NCBI GenBank assembly: GCA_036898215.1
Contig: CM072546.1
Location: 31,229,337-31,293,336, forward strand
DNA from: Platycarya strobilacea
Lineage: Eukaryota > Streptophyta > Magnoliopsida > Fagales > Juglandaceae
DNA: 64,000 bases
Reading direction: 5' to 3'
Part shown: piece by piece, positions 12,891 through 24,187 of the stretch
Numbering within the stretch: position 1 is the first letter of the stretch
Layout of the letters: each line of letters begins with the position of its first letter
Notes under the pieces: generated by a model
What the model saw: only the letters and a program-made list of their open reading frames with translations
Told to the model about the DNA's origin: nothing
The model's database searches: none
Position numbers and translations under genes: made by a program

Positions 12891-13203
12891 ATGTAGAATG
12901 GAATCCTAGGCTGGCTGGTCAATAGACTTTATAAAATCAATGAAAAATAAGGTTGTAGTCCCGAAAGTAAAAAAAAGAAGAAACGAATAGGCATTTCAGT
13001 CTTTTCATATAGCCATACCTTCCCTCCCGGCTCCCCCGCATAAAAAAGCGAAAATCAAGCCAGGCAACAAAGTCCCGGAGATATCTCACGCCGGAGAGAA
13101 ATGAGAAGACTCAGAGAGAAATCCAGAGAATAAAAAAAAGGAAAAAAGAAAAGGAGAGATGAAGAATATCCTTTGATTATTAACTGGAGGAGGTAGGTGG
13201 CAG

Positions 13204-13210
13204 TATATAA
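13204..13210 (+). promoter_or_regulatory. Candidate TATA box of the ERF gene
   Basis: TATATAA lies 107 bp before the chosen ATG at 13311. Initiation about 30 bp downstream would give a 5' leader of roughly 75 nt, which is plausible for an intronless plant gene. No other TATA-like word is better placed. Confidence 0.5.
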
Positions 13211-13310
13211 TTCGGAAGCTCTGTTTCTCTTCGACCTATCCACCCACCCACCATCTCCAATATCCCCCTTTTTCGTTGTATTCCCACGCTCTCTCTTTCG
13301 CCTTTTACCC

Positions 13311-13985
13311 ATGCGGCGTGGAAGAACCGCAGATCCAGCAACAGTTCGCGGTAAAACATTCTGTCATGAAACTAATTCTAATACCCATTACAAGACCATC
13401 ACCATCAAGGATGTTAAATTTAGAGGGGTTCGAAAGCGACCCTGGGGTCGTTTCGCCGCCGAGATCAGAGATCCCTGGAAGAAGACTCGTGTCTGGCTGG
13501 GTACGTTTGACTCGGCCGAAGATGCCGCCAGAGCCTACGACGCCGCCGCCTTGTCACTGCGTGGGCCCAAGGCTAAGATCAATTTCCCATTAGATGTCCT
13601 CCAACTCGACCAGCTTCCGGTCCGGGAAGAGAGGAGGTTTTCGGCCGTTTCGGGTAAGTTTAATAATCCGATTCAGCAACCCCCCGCTAGGCCGACGTCG
13701 AGCAGTATGAGCAGCACGGTTGAGTCTTTTAGTGGGCCCAGGGTGGTCGTTCCGAGGGTGAAGGCTGTTCCGCCGCCTCCCGTGCACCCGATCCCATCCG
13801 ATGATTGCCGCAGCGACTGCGACTCGTCGTCGTCAGTGGTCGAAGACAACGATGACGACTGTGTCCTCACTTCATCTTTCCGGAGGGTCCTGCCGTTCGA
13901 TCTCAACCTTCTGCCTCCGATGGACGGTGAGGATTTCGGCCTAAACGATGGCGACGATATCGAAGCAACTACTTTATGTCTTTAA
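13311..13985 (+). CDS. AP2/ERF transcription factor with EAR motif (ERF group VIII type)
   Basis: A 224-residue, single-exon protein with one AP2/ERF DNA-binding domain at about residues 36-94: FRGVRKRPWGRFAAEIRDPW, then RVWLGTFDSAEDAARAYDAA, then LRGPKAKINFP. Ala49 and Asp54 are the pair that separates ERF-type (GCC-box binding) from DREB-type domains. Near the C terminus FDLNLLPP (residues 196-203) is a DLNxxP EAR motif, which in this family recruits TOPLESS-type co-repressors, so the protein is expected to be a nuclear repressor of ethylene or stress-responsive genes. The serine- and aspartate-rich stretch at 165-184 is typical low-complexity linker. The open frame reaches back to 13197, but the methionine at 13311 (MRRGR) matches the usual start of ERF3/ERF7-like proteins and follows the candidate TATA box at a sensible distance. 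No frameshift or stop is seen. The exact orthologue is not determined. Confidence 0.95.
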   Translation: MRRGRTADPATVRGKTFCHETNSNTHYKTITIKDVKFRGVRKRPWGRFAAEIRDPWKKTRVWLGTFDSAEDAARAYDAAALSLRGPKAKINFPLDVLQLDQLPVREERRFSAVSGKFNNPIQQPPARPTSSSMSSTVESFSGPRVVVPRVKAVPPPPVHPIPSDDCRSDCDSSSSVVEDNDDDCVLTSSFRRVLPFDLNLLPPMDGEDFGLNDGDDIEATTLCL

Positions 13986-15030
13986 CGGCGATATGGTCGG
14001 TCGTGGATTTAATGGTCACTTTTTTTATTTTAATTTCTCTCTGTTTTCTATCTTATTTTTCCAGAAAAAAAAAAATCGATAATGTGATTTTTATTTTAAA
14101 TCCCTCTAATCTCTGTATTAGGTTATGATGTATGAATAGTTGTATTTAGATTTCCTTCAACTTTCATGGGCTAGGGACATTTGTCTCTGTATTGTTGTTA
14201 GATCGTATTGCAAAGCAGTCAGATGTGGGATCTAAGAGTTTCTCTTGACCTGATTTTCATCATTGTATCTGTTTTTTTTTTTCCATTTTTTTTTTAACTT
14301 ACCGTACAAAAATTAACTTCCACAGATTGATGAGTGTTCTTTATGCTAGTTTCTTTCTTTTCATTTTGTCAAATTACTAAATGGTGATGCCAGATTTGTT
14401 AGATATTACAATTAAAGAAAACATTTGATAGAGATTAATTAGTGAATTTCATTTTCTTTCTTCTTGGTTTGGTATGATACTAGAGCTTTTAGAGATTAGC
14501 TAGGGAATTTGGGATTATGAAAGTAGTGGAAGAAGATTAAGGTTGAAAGGGAATGAGTTGAATTGAGACTAAAGCTTGATATGTTTTTACAAATAATTTT
14601 ATGTTATCTTAATTAATTAATTATTATTATTTCAAATTTTTATATAAAAATAAGGTCTAAATTTAAGAAATTAAAAGAAGTGAAAGATGATTAGGGATGT
14701 TTGGATTGAGAATCTGAGATAGTCTCAATACATTAAACCCTTTATGATTCTTTTTAAATTTTTATATAAAAGATATTAAAAATTAATATTTTATTAAATA
14801 TTTAACTTTTTAACTCATTTTAACTATAAATTTTCTATCATCTTTGGTTTGGCGAAGGAAAATGAGAAAGAAATGCAGGATGATAGGGTTTTTGATAAGA
14901 ACCATTTAATGCACATGTGAGGCAGATTCTTGTACGCTTATGGTTGGGCATAATATCTTCCGCCACCCAGAGTACAAGGCACTGCAGCCCTGCACCTTAC
15001 CCTAACCTTCCCCAGAGCCCTAATTCATCC
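13986..15030. other. ERF 3' flank and AT-rich intergenic DNA
   Basis: The first ~200 bp should include the ERF 3' UTR, but no strong polyadenylation signal stands out. Further on, 14585-14660 and 14695-14835 look like decayed members of the AT-rich repeats seen at 16545-17000 (gtttggattgagaatctgag). No gene is seen. Confidence 0.45.
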
Positions 15031-15055
15031 TATCCTATCCTATCCTATCCTATCC
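15031..15055. repeat. (TATCC)5 pentanucleotide microsatellite
   Basis: Five perfect TATCC units, preceded by an imperfect catcc and followed by atctatctat. It lies in a pyrimidine-rich stretch with no coding frame of note. Confidence 0.95.
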
Positions 15056-16540
15056 ATCTATCTATGCCTGTTGTGTCAGTTCCCTTCCTTCCTCTCCTAC
15101 CTATAAGTGTAATGGCTCTTATAAAGAAGAAGAAGAAAATCCATGTGATATTTGGCACATCCATGTGTGTTGTCTGTCACCGCCCTTAGCCAAAATGAAA
15201 AAAAAAAAAAAGGAAAAGGAATGTGTCTTTCATTATTTGCTTTAATTTGTGTTTTCTCTTTGATTCTTTTTTGGGCTTTGCATTTGCCCACGCTCCTCGG
15301 ATTCCTAGGTCCTCTTAAGCATATCCATGTTATGTGTACCTTGCATTGGGTTTTTTTTTTTTTTTTGCCCTGTTGTGTTTGTCTGTAATCCGTCTTTCAT
15401 AACATGCACTCATTTTGTGATGTGTTTCCATTGTACAACAATCTAGTAACTTACAAGCACCAGCGGGTTTGTTTTTGTTTTTGGTCTTTGCCGTAGGCCA
15501 ATCCCACCCGTTTCTATTACCTTAAGGTTTATGGTACGTTAAAGTTCAAGGGTCTCCTTTCTGGTACATAGGATGCGAAGGTTTTCAATCATTTTGTTGT
15601 CTAAAGGAGCCGGGGAGGCATGTGGAGGATGGTAAGAATAAATTATGACAAACGTTTTGAGCCGAATTATGGTTTTCGCTTCTTTTTCTTTTAAAGTAAA
15701 ACTGAACAAGTTTGACCTGACTGATTATGATTAAGATCCAGACTTTAGGTGCTGAAAACGGGCTTGGGCCCAAGAAAGGAGAAATGCGATGTTGAGAATG
15801 GCCTATCATTAGACACATCTAAACCACCCTGAGCTCAAAGGGGACGGATCAAAAGTTTTAAATTTCGTGTGTAAATGCGGCTAAAATATTTTGTACTGGT
15901 ACAGTGACTGACACAGCTAAAAGTAATGTTCTATACTGATTAAAATACTTGTTGTACCGGCCTGTTTTGGCCGGAATACCTGGTTTCGCCGGAAATGGCC
16001 ATATCGAGAGGTACGAATATAGGATCCGAGACATTCTCGGACCGAACGCAGCCCAATTATAGTAGTAAATGTGTTGTACATCCTATACTTCCTCCCGTTG
16101 TAAACGTTGGCGTGTTTCACAGTTTCTTCCTTTCACTTCTCTGCACTTGAATCATGTGATGTACTAAGTTTACCAACCCGCTTTCGCCCTTTCACAGTTT
16201 CGCTTTTGTCTTATTTTTGAACTGTTCTTCATCCGTGAATTATTTTATAGTCCACAGATGAAATTGTAGTCTTATTTCATTATTTAAAAGTTTTGTCCCC
16301 ATCTGCACTCTTGTTTTGTTTATATTTTTTAATAATAATTATACTCTATTTTTATTTATTTTTATTAAATATATGATGTAAAAATAATAAATAAAAGAAC
16401 TCAATTAATTTAATTCTTTTTTTAGATTTATAATTTATTTATATATAAATTATAACGAAATAGTATTCAAAAGATTGGATTAGACTCAAGTACTTTAGAT
16501 CCAATACAAATAAACCCACAATTAGAAATGTAGAAGGTTT
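15056..16540. other. Intergenic DNA with a GC-rich palindromic patch
   Basis: No gene is recognised. At about 15955-16040 the sequence becomes GC-rich and self-complementary (ccggcctgttttggccgg, followed by a second cgccggaaatggcc segment). It resembles a dispersed plant repeat rather than a promoter. T-rich and A-rich runs occur at 15348-15366 and 15197-15210. Confidence 0.4.
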
Positions 16541-16544
16541 AGGT

Positions 16545-17000
16545 CTCTTAGCCCCATTTAGATTAGGAGATGAGTTGAGTTAAGATGAATTTAATTTATT
16601 TTTTAATATTATTATTATTTTAGAATTTGATAAAATTAAATTGAAATTTGAAAATAGTGTATTAAAATTTGAAAAAAGTGTATTGAAATTTGTATTTTGC
16701 ATGAGAAATTGAAAAAATATAATGATGAAATGAAGATGAATTGAGATGAGTTGAACTCATTCTTAAATCCAAACCGAGCATACACAAATCATCAAATCAT
16801 CTCATTTTATTTTATTTTAAAATTTGAAAAAATTGAATTGATATTTGAAAACGGTATATTAAAATTTAAAAAAAATGTATTGAGATTTATATTTTGTATG
16901 TGAAATTGAAAAAAGTGTAATGATGAAATAAATATGAGTTAACATGAGTTAAACTCATTCTTGAATTCAAATTGGGCCAACACAAATCATCTCATTTTAT
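16545..17000. repeat. Two adjacent copies of an AT-rich miniature-element-like repeat
   Basis: Two diverged copies, at about 16545-16790 and 16792-17000, follow the same order: a gatgagttgag-type start, runs of tttattttaa and attattatt, repeated gaaatttgaaaa words with tgtattgaaatttgtatttt, then gatgaaat and a gagttgaactcattcttaaa end. Further copies occur at about 50410-50890. The order and the inverted ends suggest a non-autonomous DNA transposon family. Exact boundaries and target duplications were not resolved. Confidence 0.6.
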
Positions 17001-17199
17001 TTTATATCGTCTAATTATTAGAATTTTTTAAATTTTACAAAGAAATTTAATAAAAAAATTAATTTTTTTAAATTAAAATAATAATAATAATATTAAAATA
17101 ATATTTTAATAATATTTTATTCAACTTTAATTTTATTTCATCTCATATGTATAATTAAACAAGACTTTCAATTAAAGACTTTTTTTTTAAAAAAAATAC

Positions 17200-17430
17200 T
17201 AAGAGTATTGGCATTAGATTAGCCAAAAGTTGTCTTCAGAAAGTACAAGAATTTGAAGAAACTTTTGAAGATATAATTTATTTTTTTTAAAAAAAATATA
17301 CTTTTATTTTCTTTATGTACTTTTTTTTGTTACAATAGATCAAATATGAAAAAAAAAATTTTGAATAGTATACAAAACTTATACTTTTTTTGAAAAAAAA
17401 TTTTGACTAACAATACTAGTACTCCACCTT
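17200..17430. repeat. Miniature inverted-repeat element, likely
   Basis: The left end gagtattggcattagattag and the reverse complement of the right end (ggagtactagtattgttagt) are alike, with an AT-rich centre and no coding potential. The terminal phrase is related to the ends of the nested element at 33939-34908. Boundaries are approximate. Confidence 0.4.
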
Positions 17431-17574
17431 AGCAAGTCACTGTGGAGTTCAAACGAGTGACCCTTCATCCCAAGGAAGTTAGCTTGGGTTTCATAGGCGA
17501 TACATGGAATGCCTATGCTTCTCGGCAGCTCTCGAACCATGATATGTCCAACTATATCATAATTTTATTATAGA

Positions 17575-17770
17575 AAATGCTACTCCTATATTTAGGGGTT
17601 TTGATGGGGCCTCCCGACAATTTGTTTTTATTTTTTATTGTATGATTAAAAATATATTTTTTTAACGATATTGTTAGTTTTTAAAAATAATATATTTAAA
17701 AATATTAAAAAAATACATAAAAATGCTGTTAGAAGGCCCCCATCAGGAGCTCCATGTGTGGATGTAGAGC
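17575..17770. repeat. Short inverted-repeat element, likely
   Basis: A ~195-bp AT-rich block is bracketed by ttttgatggggcctcc on the left and ggcccccatcaggagctcc on the right, which are imperfect inverted repeats. The gagctcc word also occurs in the tandem repeat at 8086-8139. It is probably a miniature element; no clean target duplication was found. Confidence 0.4.
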
Positions 17771-19864
17771 CACTGTTTATTATAGTAAGTGTCTTTGCAT
17801 ACAGAAAGAAAAACTGCTAGATAGGTTGCCACACGCAATTATGGAAAAGAAAAACTACATTAATTTTTTTTAACTTTTTGGACCAAGCTCATGATTTTGT
17901 CTAAGTGGGAAACAAAAATACAATGGTTTTGAAGGTACCAATCTGAGCCCGCCGACACGTCCGGTGTATAACAAAGTGTGGTGGAATTTGGCTTAACATT
18001 GGGACTTGGGGATGTCAGTGCTAACGTTAAGTGATGAACATGATAGCATTGGTCTTAGATAAACACAACACACTCATATTTTCTGTTAGGATAAACAGTT
18101 TATGTTAGTCAAAGACTAAATTGAAATATAAAATAATGAAGCAAACAAAAGAAATAACGATAATTACACAATGCACATCAAAATTAAATAATTCGGCTCA
18201 ATGTGAGCCTATGTTCACTGACAGAATTACTATCAATGAATTTATTATGAATAAAGATGGAGTACAATAGATCAATAATAAAAATCATCAATTCTAAAAC
18301 TCCAATATATCAAATAAACTCTCAAGATTCTTCTTAAAAGGATTCTATCTCACCCACAAAGTCTAATTTCTGGCTACTTAAAAAATACATGGTAACGCAA
18401 GTATTTATAGTAAAATGACACAACTCTAAAAAAATAGAACATTCACTTGAGCGAACACTAAGGTTAGTGTCCACTCGAGCAGATTGCCAAGCGGGTGTTA
18501 AGCGAACTCTTTGTCTGAAGTTTCACTTGAGAAGATTGTTGAGCGGGTGTTGAACGATCTATTTATCTAAAACTTCACTTGAGCAAATTGTTGAGTGAAG
18601 TGTCAGGTTAAGATTGCTTGAGCCAAGCGCCACAATCAAGGCAGGGTCAAGTCGGGATCAAGCAACAATCAATCAAGCCCCAGAGAAATCAAGGCAAAAC
18701 TCGATAAATCTCCACCTTGACTTTAATTTCGTCAAACTTGAATAAAATCCATTAACCAAGGAACCAATTCTTCTAATAGATCTCCAAAGGGAATCACAAA
18801 CCTTGAACACAACGTCTGTTCTTGAAGAGCTCAATTTTCACACAAAAGTCTTTAATACCAAAGATGATTGACCAAATTACAAGTTTGGTCCCAATGAAGA
18901 ATCAACATCTTCACACAAAAATAATGCACTGCTATACGTGCTCTTTATTTGAACAATGACTTCTAAATAAACATAAAGATTAACAACAAATATTCTTTGC
19001 CAAAATAAAAATATCACAAAGTCTACATGAGTATGTCCCAAAGGTGACCAAACTACCACCTCTATCTACCAGATGAAACTATAAATTTTCTCTCACTGTG
19101 CACTAATGTCAAAATCAAAACTATACTTAATTTTAATAGCATAATTTAGAGTACCACATGCACTATATTTGTGAATCTCTCCTAGCAACTCTACTTTTTT
19201 GCTATGACCCTACTCTTATTTCCTGTGGAAACAACAACTGAAAAATAAATAATAAAAAGTGAAGATTCACCTAATAGCAAGTTGTATCGACTATTTTACC
19301 CAAATTTGTAAACAAGCTTAGAATTAGCAGAAGTATGCCATGGATCTCAAACCCAAAAGTATACTATGGGCTCTCGTACAAAAGTTAGACTAATTCCATT
19401 TAGCTACCCCATTTCTGTGGAGTGGATTTAACTATATGGTCTAAACAACGCTATATCTTCTTATTACTAGATCACTAGTCTTCTCAAATAATTGAACACA
19501 TCAAACATATCACAAAATACAGATAAACAAATATAGAATCTTCATCAAATGGTTATCAACAAATATGAAACAAGACATAATATCATACAAGATGTACCCC
19601 GCAAGTTAAAAGAAATCAATTTTAGGAAAGATGATTCAGTACTCTTTTACAAGGATACAATGCAAATAAAAATAAGCTTTTAAGTCTTCTGATTACACAA
19701 ATTAAAAAATTGCCTACTCAAAAATCGCCTACTTACTTGTCATAAACAAGTAATACTTGAATCTGAAACATTTGAATATACTCCACCAATCACTGTACTA
19801 CCTTAAAGAAAGTAAAGACTAACTGTCTTCTCCTTGTCATTACAATCGAAGAGCCCTTGTAGAC

Positions 19865-20340
19865 TTAATTTATTCCACCTATAACTAAATACTGATAAGC
19901 AAAGGAATTAAGAATGTCCAAAGAAATGTGATTTTTCTTTAAAGATTGAATATGTAGAATGTTAGACAAAGTTGTAACGATTCCATCATACATGTTAATC
20001 TTAATTGAACTGATTCCAATAATATCACAAGCCATGTCATTCCTAACCAAAATGAAATCACCATTGATTGGCTTATAGGTAGTGAACCTATCTGTCTTGG
20101 AACATATATAGAACGTATAAGCTGAATCTATGATCCACCTGTCACTAAAATGATCGCTAGAGCCACTGACTGCCAGGACAATATTAGAGTTGTTAGACTG
20201 ATCTTCAATGTTAACAACATTGGATGAACTTTTACCTCTTTCTTGTTTTTCAATCTGTGACATTCATACTTGTAATGAATAAATAAATGATAGTAGTGAC
20301 ATTTAATATTTTTTTTTATTGAATTTAGAGTTACCATAAT
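19865..20340 (-). pseudogene. Copia gag zinc-knuckle and protease remnant
   Basis: The frame at 19865-20263 contains WIIDSAYTFYICSKTDRF, which corresponds to the copia protease start (normally W-x-x-D-S-G-C); the catalytic glycine is replaced by alanine. An overlapping frame upstream (20128-20337) carries a decayed CCHC knuckle, CHYYHLFIHYKYEC. A frameshift separates the two. After the protease the frame ends and no integrase follows. Non-functional. Confidence 0.7.
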
Positions 20341-20670
20341 TACCCATACTCATTTATGAACATCTCTCCCCAAATCAATCACCAAAGAAACTTTTTACAA
20401 ATAAACTATTGGCTTGATTATCTGTATTTTGTACACCCAATTTTATTCCTCAGTTCTTTAGAACTCAAAGCAAATTTTACATCTACCAAAGAGATGATAT
20501 CTCTATCATACAACATCGAGTTCACAAAATTATCAAATAAAACCGACAATAAATACAACAAAATTAAGGCTTGATCATCATCATCAAGTTTATTATCAAT
20601 ATTTTTTAGATCTATAATATTTTATTAATTCAACTAGATGAACAGAAATATGAGTGCCTTCCTTCATCTT

Positions 20671-20998
20671 TTTTTTTTTTTAAGAAACATGGTTTCATTA
20701 ATACCCAAGAAACGAAGCATACAATGTGACCAGAAACTAAGATAAACTCAGTCTACAAATCAACTAGCTACAAATTGAAATCCAGCTTCTAATTTTCTAC
20801 AAAAAAAAATCTATAGAAACTAAGTACTACCTAAAAGGCAGTAACTACAACTCATCCTGTGTAGGAGAAGAGTACTTAAATTCCACGGGCATAAAGTCCG
20901 GGACACTATTTCTCTATTTTACAATTTTTTCTATACAAACAAAACAAGAAAAAAAAAACACCAACCAACAAAACTACCATAAACAACAACCAAAACAG
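20671..20998 (-). mobile_element. Non-LTR retroposon fragment in copia gag
   Basis: A run of T at 20671-20681, followed by aagaaacatggtttcattaa, is the reverse complement of a typical plant LINE or SINE 3' end (atgaaaccatgtttctt plus poly(A)). The block to about 20998 has no coding frame and separates two parts of copia gag, so it is a later insertion on the minus strand. The target duplication was not resolved and the 5' end is approximate. Confidence 0.5.
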
Positions 20999-21001
20999 TG
21001 G

Positions 21002-21220
21002 CTAATATGGTGGCGCGTGGAAATCAAACTTCAAATACAAACAGTTGGTGAATGACTTCTTCATATACAAACTTTCAAGTTTCTTCCAAAGACTAGTAAT
21101 GGTCTCCTCATTAGCAACCTCTTTAAAAAATTCACCTGATAGTGACCAAAAAAATAATACTATGTGCTTTCTCTTCTTCTTCGCGTGACAGTGCAAGAGA
21201 ATCATCATATACCTTCCCAT
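21002..21220 (-). pseudogene. Copia gag (UBN2-type) remnant
   Basis: The segment EVANEETITSLWKKLESLYM followed by KSFTNCLYLK is the conserved central part of plant copia gag. It lies just inside the primer-binding site at about 21358, as expected for the 5' end of this minus-strand element. It is separated from the zinc-knuckle part by the poly(A)-type insertion at 20671-20998. Confidence 0.75.
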
Positions 21221-22186
21221 CTAATACCTTGGACAATCCTTGTTGCCGCAACAAAATCTTTATCTTGATGCGCCACTGAAATTATTATGACTGTCGAATT
21301 TCTCCACTTTAAACTTTATCATAGCCATCCCTCAAGATTTCGTGGAAAGCCTAACGCTCTGATACTAGTTTCTTAGGATAAACCAGTTATGAAAGGCTAA
21401 TTTGAAGTATAACATTGCAGAATCAATTAAAAGAAATAATGATAATCAATATTTAAGTGGTTGGTTCAATGTGAGTCTACGTTCATTAACAAGGTTGGTA
21501 TTAACGAATTCACTATTAACAAAGATGGGTACAAGAGATCAATAAAAAAAAATTCTCAATCCCAAAGCTCTATTATGCCCAATGAACTCTCATGATTCTT
21601 CACAAAAGGATTCTATCTCTCTCTACAAAGTATGGCTACTAAATACTTCAAAAATACATGAAAACAAATGTATTTATAGTGAAACGACATGTAACCTTAA
21701 AACAAAAAATTCACTTGAGCGGAAGTTGAGTGGCACTCAATCGAACATTAGGGTTAGCGTCTCGCTTGAGTGGACTGTCGAGCTGGTGTTAAGTAAATTC
21801 TCGAGTTTGGCCTCTTGCTTGAGCTAACTATCGAGATAACTCTTTTTCTGAAACTTTGCTTGAGTGGACTGTTGAACTAAGGTTGCTTGAGCTAGGGTTG
21901 AGCTACAATCGAGCCAAGATTAAGCACAGACAAGCCAAGTCTAAAAACACATTTTCAATAGAAAATCAAGCCAAAATTCAAAATTTTCAAACCTCCCTGA
22001 CTTTTGGCCATCACAACACCTTGCCCAAGAAGAATGAGCTTTAACAACCATTGGACTTCGGGGATAGAAACACAAGGGAGGAAAAATGTACTAACCATAT
22101 CATGTCAACAAGGCAAATCTATTTAACAATTGCCTACTTGTTGAAATTATTTGAATTTGATGAGTTTGGATTCAAAAGATGATAAT

Positions 22187-22830
22187 TGTTAGAGGTAAAA
22201 GACATCTTAACCCAAAAGGCATCCCAACTCAGCCCATGATTAACGAGCCACCTTTGAGAGACAAGTAAGAAGAGGGAATGATAAAGGAAAGGGGAACAAA
22301 AAGGGGATAAAAAAATGATATGTCAGAAAGAAATGAAGAATGGAACAACAAGGAGTAAAAATGGGAAAAAAGAGAGGATCTCATATATACAAGTGATAGG
22401 AAGTGGCATAAAGTTACCATTCCACATCACTTCCAAGGCCATGATATAAAGGGACTAGATTAGACCATAAGGGGACTTCTTCGAAGGGCTTTTTTTCAAA
22501 TTCTTCAACCTCACGAAGAAAGCTTTAGAGAGAGGGCGACCTTCAGAAAATAAGTATATTCCCTTTATTATACATGGGAAATGAGAGGCCATTAGAGACT
22601 GTAAAATATTCAAATTATAATCGATTTGCTCTTCAAACAACCTATGGATGTAAACCCTATGCCGAACCACGAAAATCTATATATCTCTATCTTCATTTAT
22701 TTTTTTGTGTTTATTTCTTCATTCACTGCTATGGATGTACGTACGAAGATCATACATCCACCCTAGACCACTACTAGGGGTTCTAAACCACACCAATTGA
22801 GACTCATATTGCCATCATGGGCCAGGAATG
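22187..22830 (+). mobile_element. LTR-like segment, Tat-type Ty3/gypsy (uncertain)
   Basis: The order of words here matches the late part of Tat/Ogre LTRs as I know them: a purine-rich stretch, ctgtaaaatattcaaattat, ctcttcaaacaacctatgg, gccgaaccacgaaaatct, then a T-rich run. The left end is placed at a tgttagaggtaaaagac start. No internal coding sequence, primer site or second LTR adjoins it, so it may be a solo LTR or a fragment. Confidence 0.35.
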
Positions 22831-23478
22831 ACTTTTTTTCTCCTTTCGACTTGTTGTACATGTTTGGCCTTACAAAACAATTATTCGTGTTGAAAGGGAC
22901 AAAACATCAAGAAATGAGTAAGAGTAAACAAGAGAGAGAAACAACTTTAAACAAAAAAAAGTGAGAAATTAGTTCTTTAGCTAGGCGTCACTCTTATATA
23001 GTCTTGCTAACAGCCCAACAATACACTCTGGTGATACTCTCCCACCTTGTTAATACCCTTTTTTCCATTTTTGGGTTGTTATTGTCGATTGCATTGGGAT
23101 TATAATTATTTGTTCAACTATTGTTTGGCCTTTGTTTTAAGTCACAATCATCGTAGTTTTCAAAATAAACCTCTATTATGTATACTCTTCGATGGATGCA
23201 CTGGAATAGTGTAACTTGACTTTAAAACTAACTAAAAAGAGCTTAAAAAAGAGTTATAATTCTTCTGACTACAAGTTGTTGCCTTGACCTTAAAGATTGA
23301 CAAGTCTACCTTCAATTCTTTAATTACTGCTCAAGAAGATTTGGATAGATTGCCTTGCAAATAAGTAGAAGATATTAGACCTTGACTAAGAGAGAAATAG
23401 AGGCGCTTTTCTCTAGGCGGTGACAATTGAGAGGTTATCATTGAGCACTCCTGGTCACATTGGAAGAGAGATCAAGTT
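22831..23478. other. Intergenic DNA, no gene seen
   Basis: No coding region, terminal repeats or target duplications were recognised between the LTR-like block and the hAT-like element. Confidence 0.4.
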
Positions 23479-23732
23479 TAAGGGTGGCAACATATGTTAC
23501 GACTTGTTAACCCAACATAAATAAGACACAAAATTAGTAGATTCTAGATTTGATGTTAATGGGTTCAGGTTAGAACAGATTGTCCTGTATAAACACCATT
23601 CATTAACAGGTCACTAACAAGTCAACTCGTTTAACCTATTAGTGACCCATTTTGACTGTTAATTTGTATTCTCAAATTTACAGTTACAACTTTTTTAACC
23701 TAAAAAATTAATATTTTAACTCACTCTCTCTC

Positions 23733-23782
<50 letters not shown>

Positions 23783-24187
23783 CAATTGAATTAGTTCTAA
23801 TGAGTCACGACTGCCTTTCACACTTTCTCTGGATTGTAATTTTGATAGTTTTTAATGTTTGAATTGTAATTTTAGACTTATGTAGTTAGTTCTATATTTC
23901 GAGAGATATTATAATTTTAAATTTTATGTGAAATTATGTTAATTAGTCCAAATAAATTATTTGGATCAATTAATCCATTTACATAAATTTTACATAAATA
24001 AGTTGACACAAGTTAAAACGGATCGTGTCGTGCTGATATATTTTTAATTAATTCATAAAGAGTTAAAACATGTCGTTTGAGGATTTGAAAATCTAACTCG
24101 TTAAGTTTAACTGGTTGTGTTCGAATTGATTCATATCATATAATATACATAACTTGACACGTACCGTTAACCCAATTTTCCACCCTA
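23479..24187. mobile_element. Non-autonomous hAT-like element with CT microsatellite
   Basis: The ends taagggtggcaac and ttttccacccta form imperfect terminal inverted repeats of hAT type. The interior has the same vocabulary as the element at 48205-48934 (gttaac, gtgacccat, gtgtcgtg, acttgacac), so the two belong to one family. It encodes no transposase. A (CT)n run at 23721-23778 expands the centre. An 8-bp target duplication is not convincing here. Confidence 0.55.
23721..23778. repeat. (CT)n microsatellite
   Basis: About 29 CT units with one CA interruption, inside the hAT-like element. Confidence 0.95.

Larger units (their letters stand above)
18084..21995 (-). mobile_element. Degraded Ty1/copia retrotransposon, internally deleted
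   Basis: Two related ~0.63-kb blocks, about 18084-18714 and 21371-21995, act as diverged LTRs; both contain aggataaac near the inner or outer edge, a gattcttc-aaaaggattctatctc phrase and the repeated cttgag words. Between them the minus strand carries gag and protease remnants. A primer-binding site complementary to initiator tRNA-Met (minus strand tagtatcagagc) sits at about 21358-21369, directly next to the right-hand LTR. A polypurine tract (minus strand aaggtggagattt) adjoins the left-hand LTR near 18712-18724. The element is only ~3.9 kb and lacks recognisable integrase and reverse transcriptase. 18725-19860 is internal DNA without a recognisable domain. The target duplication was not resolved. 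Confidence 0.7.

Noticed and set aside
17430..17560. tRNA-like or SINE-like segment (ggttcgaga on the minus strand)
   Set aside because: No cloverleaf arms or box A/B spacing could be built.
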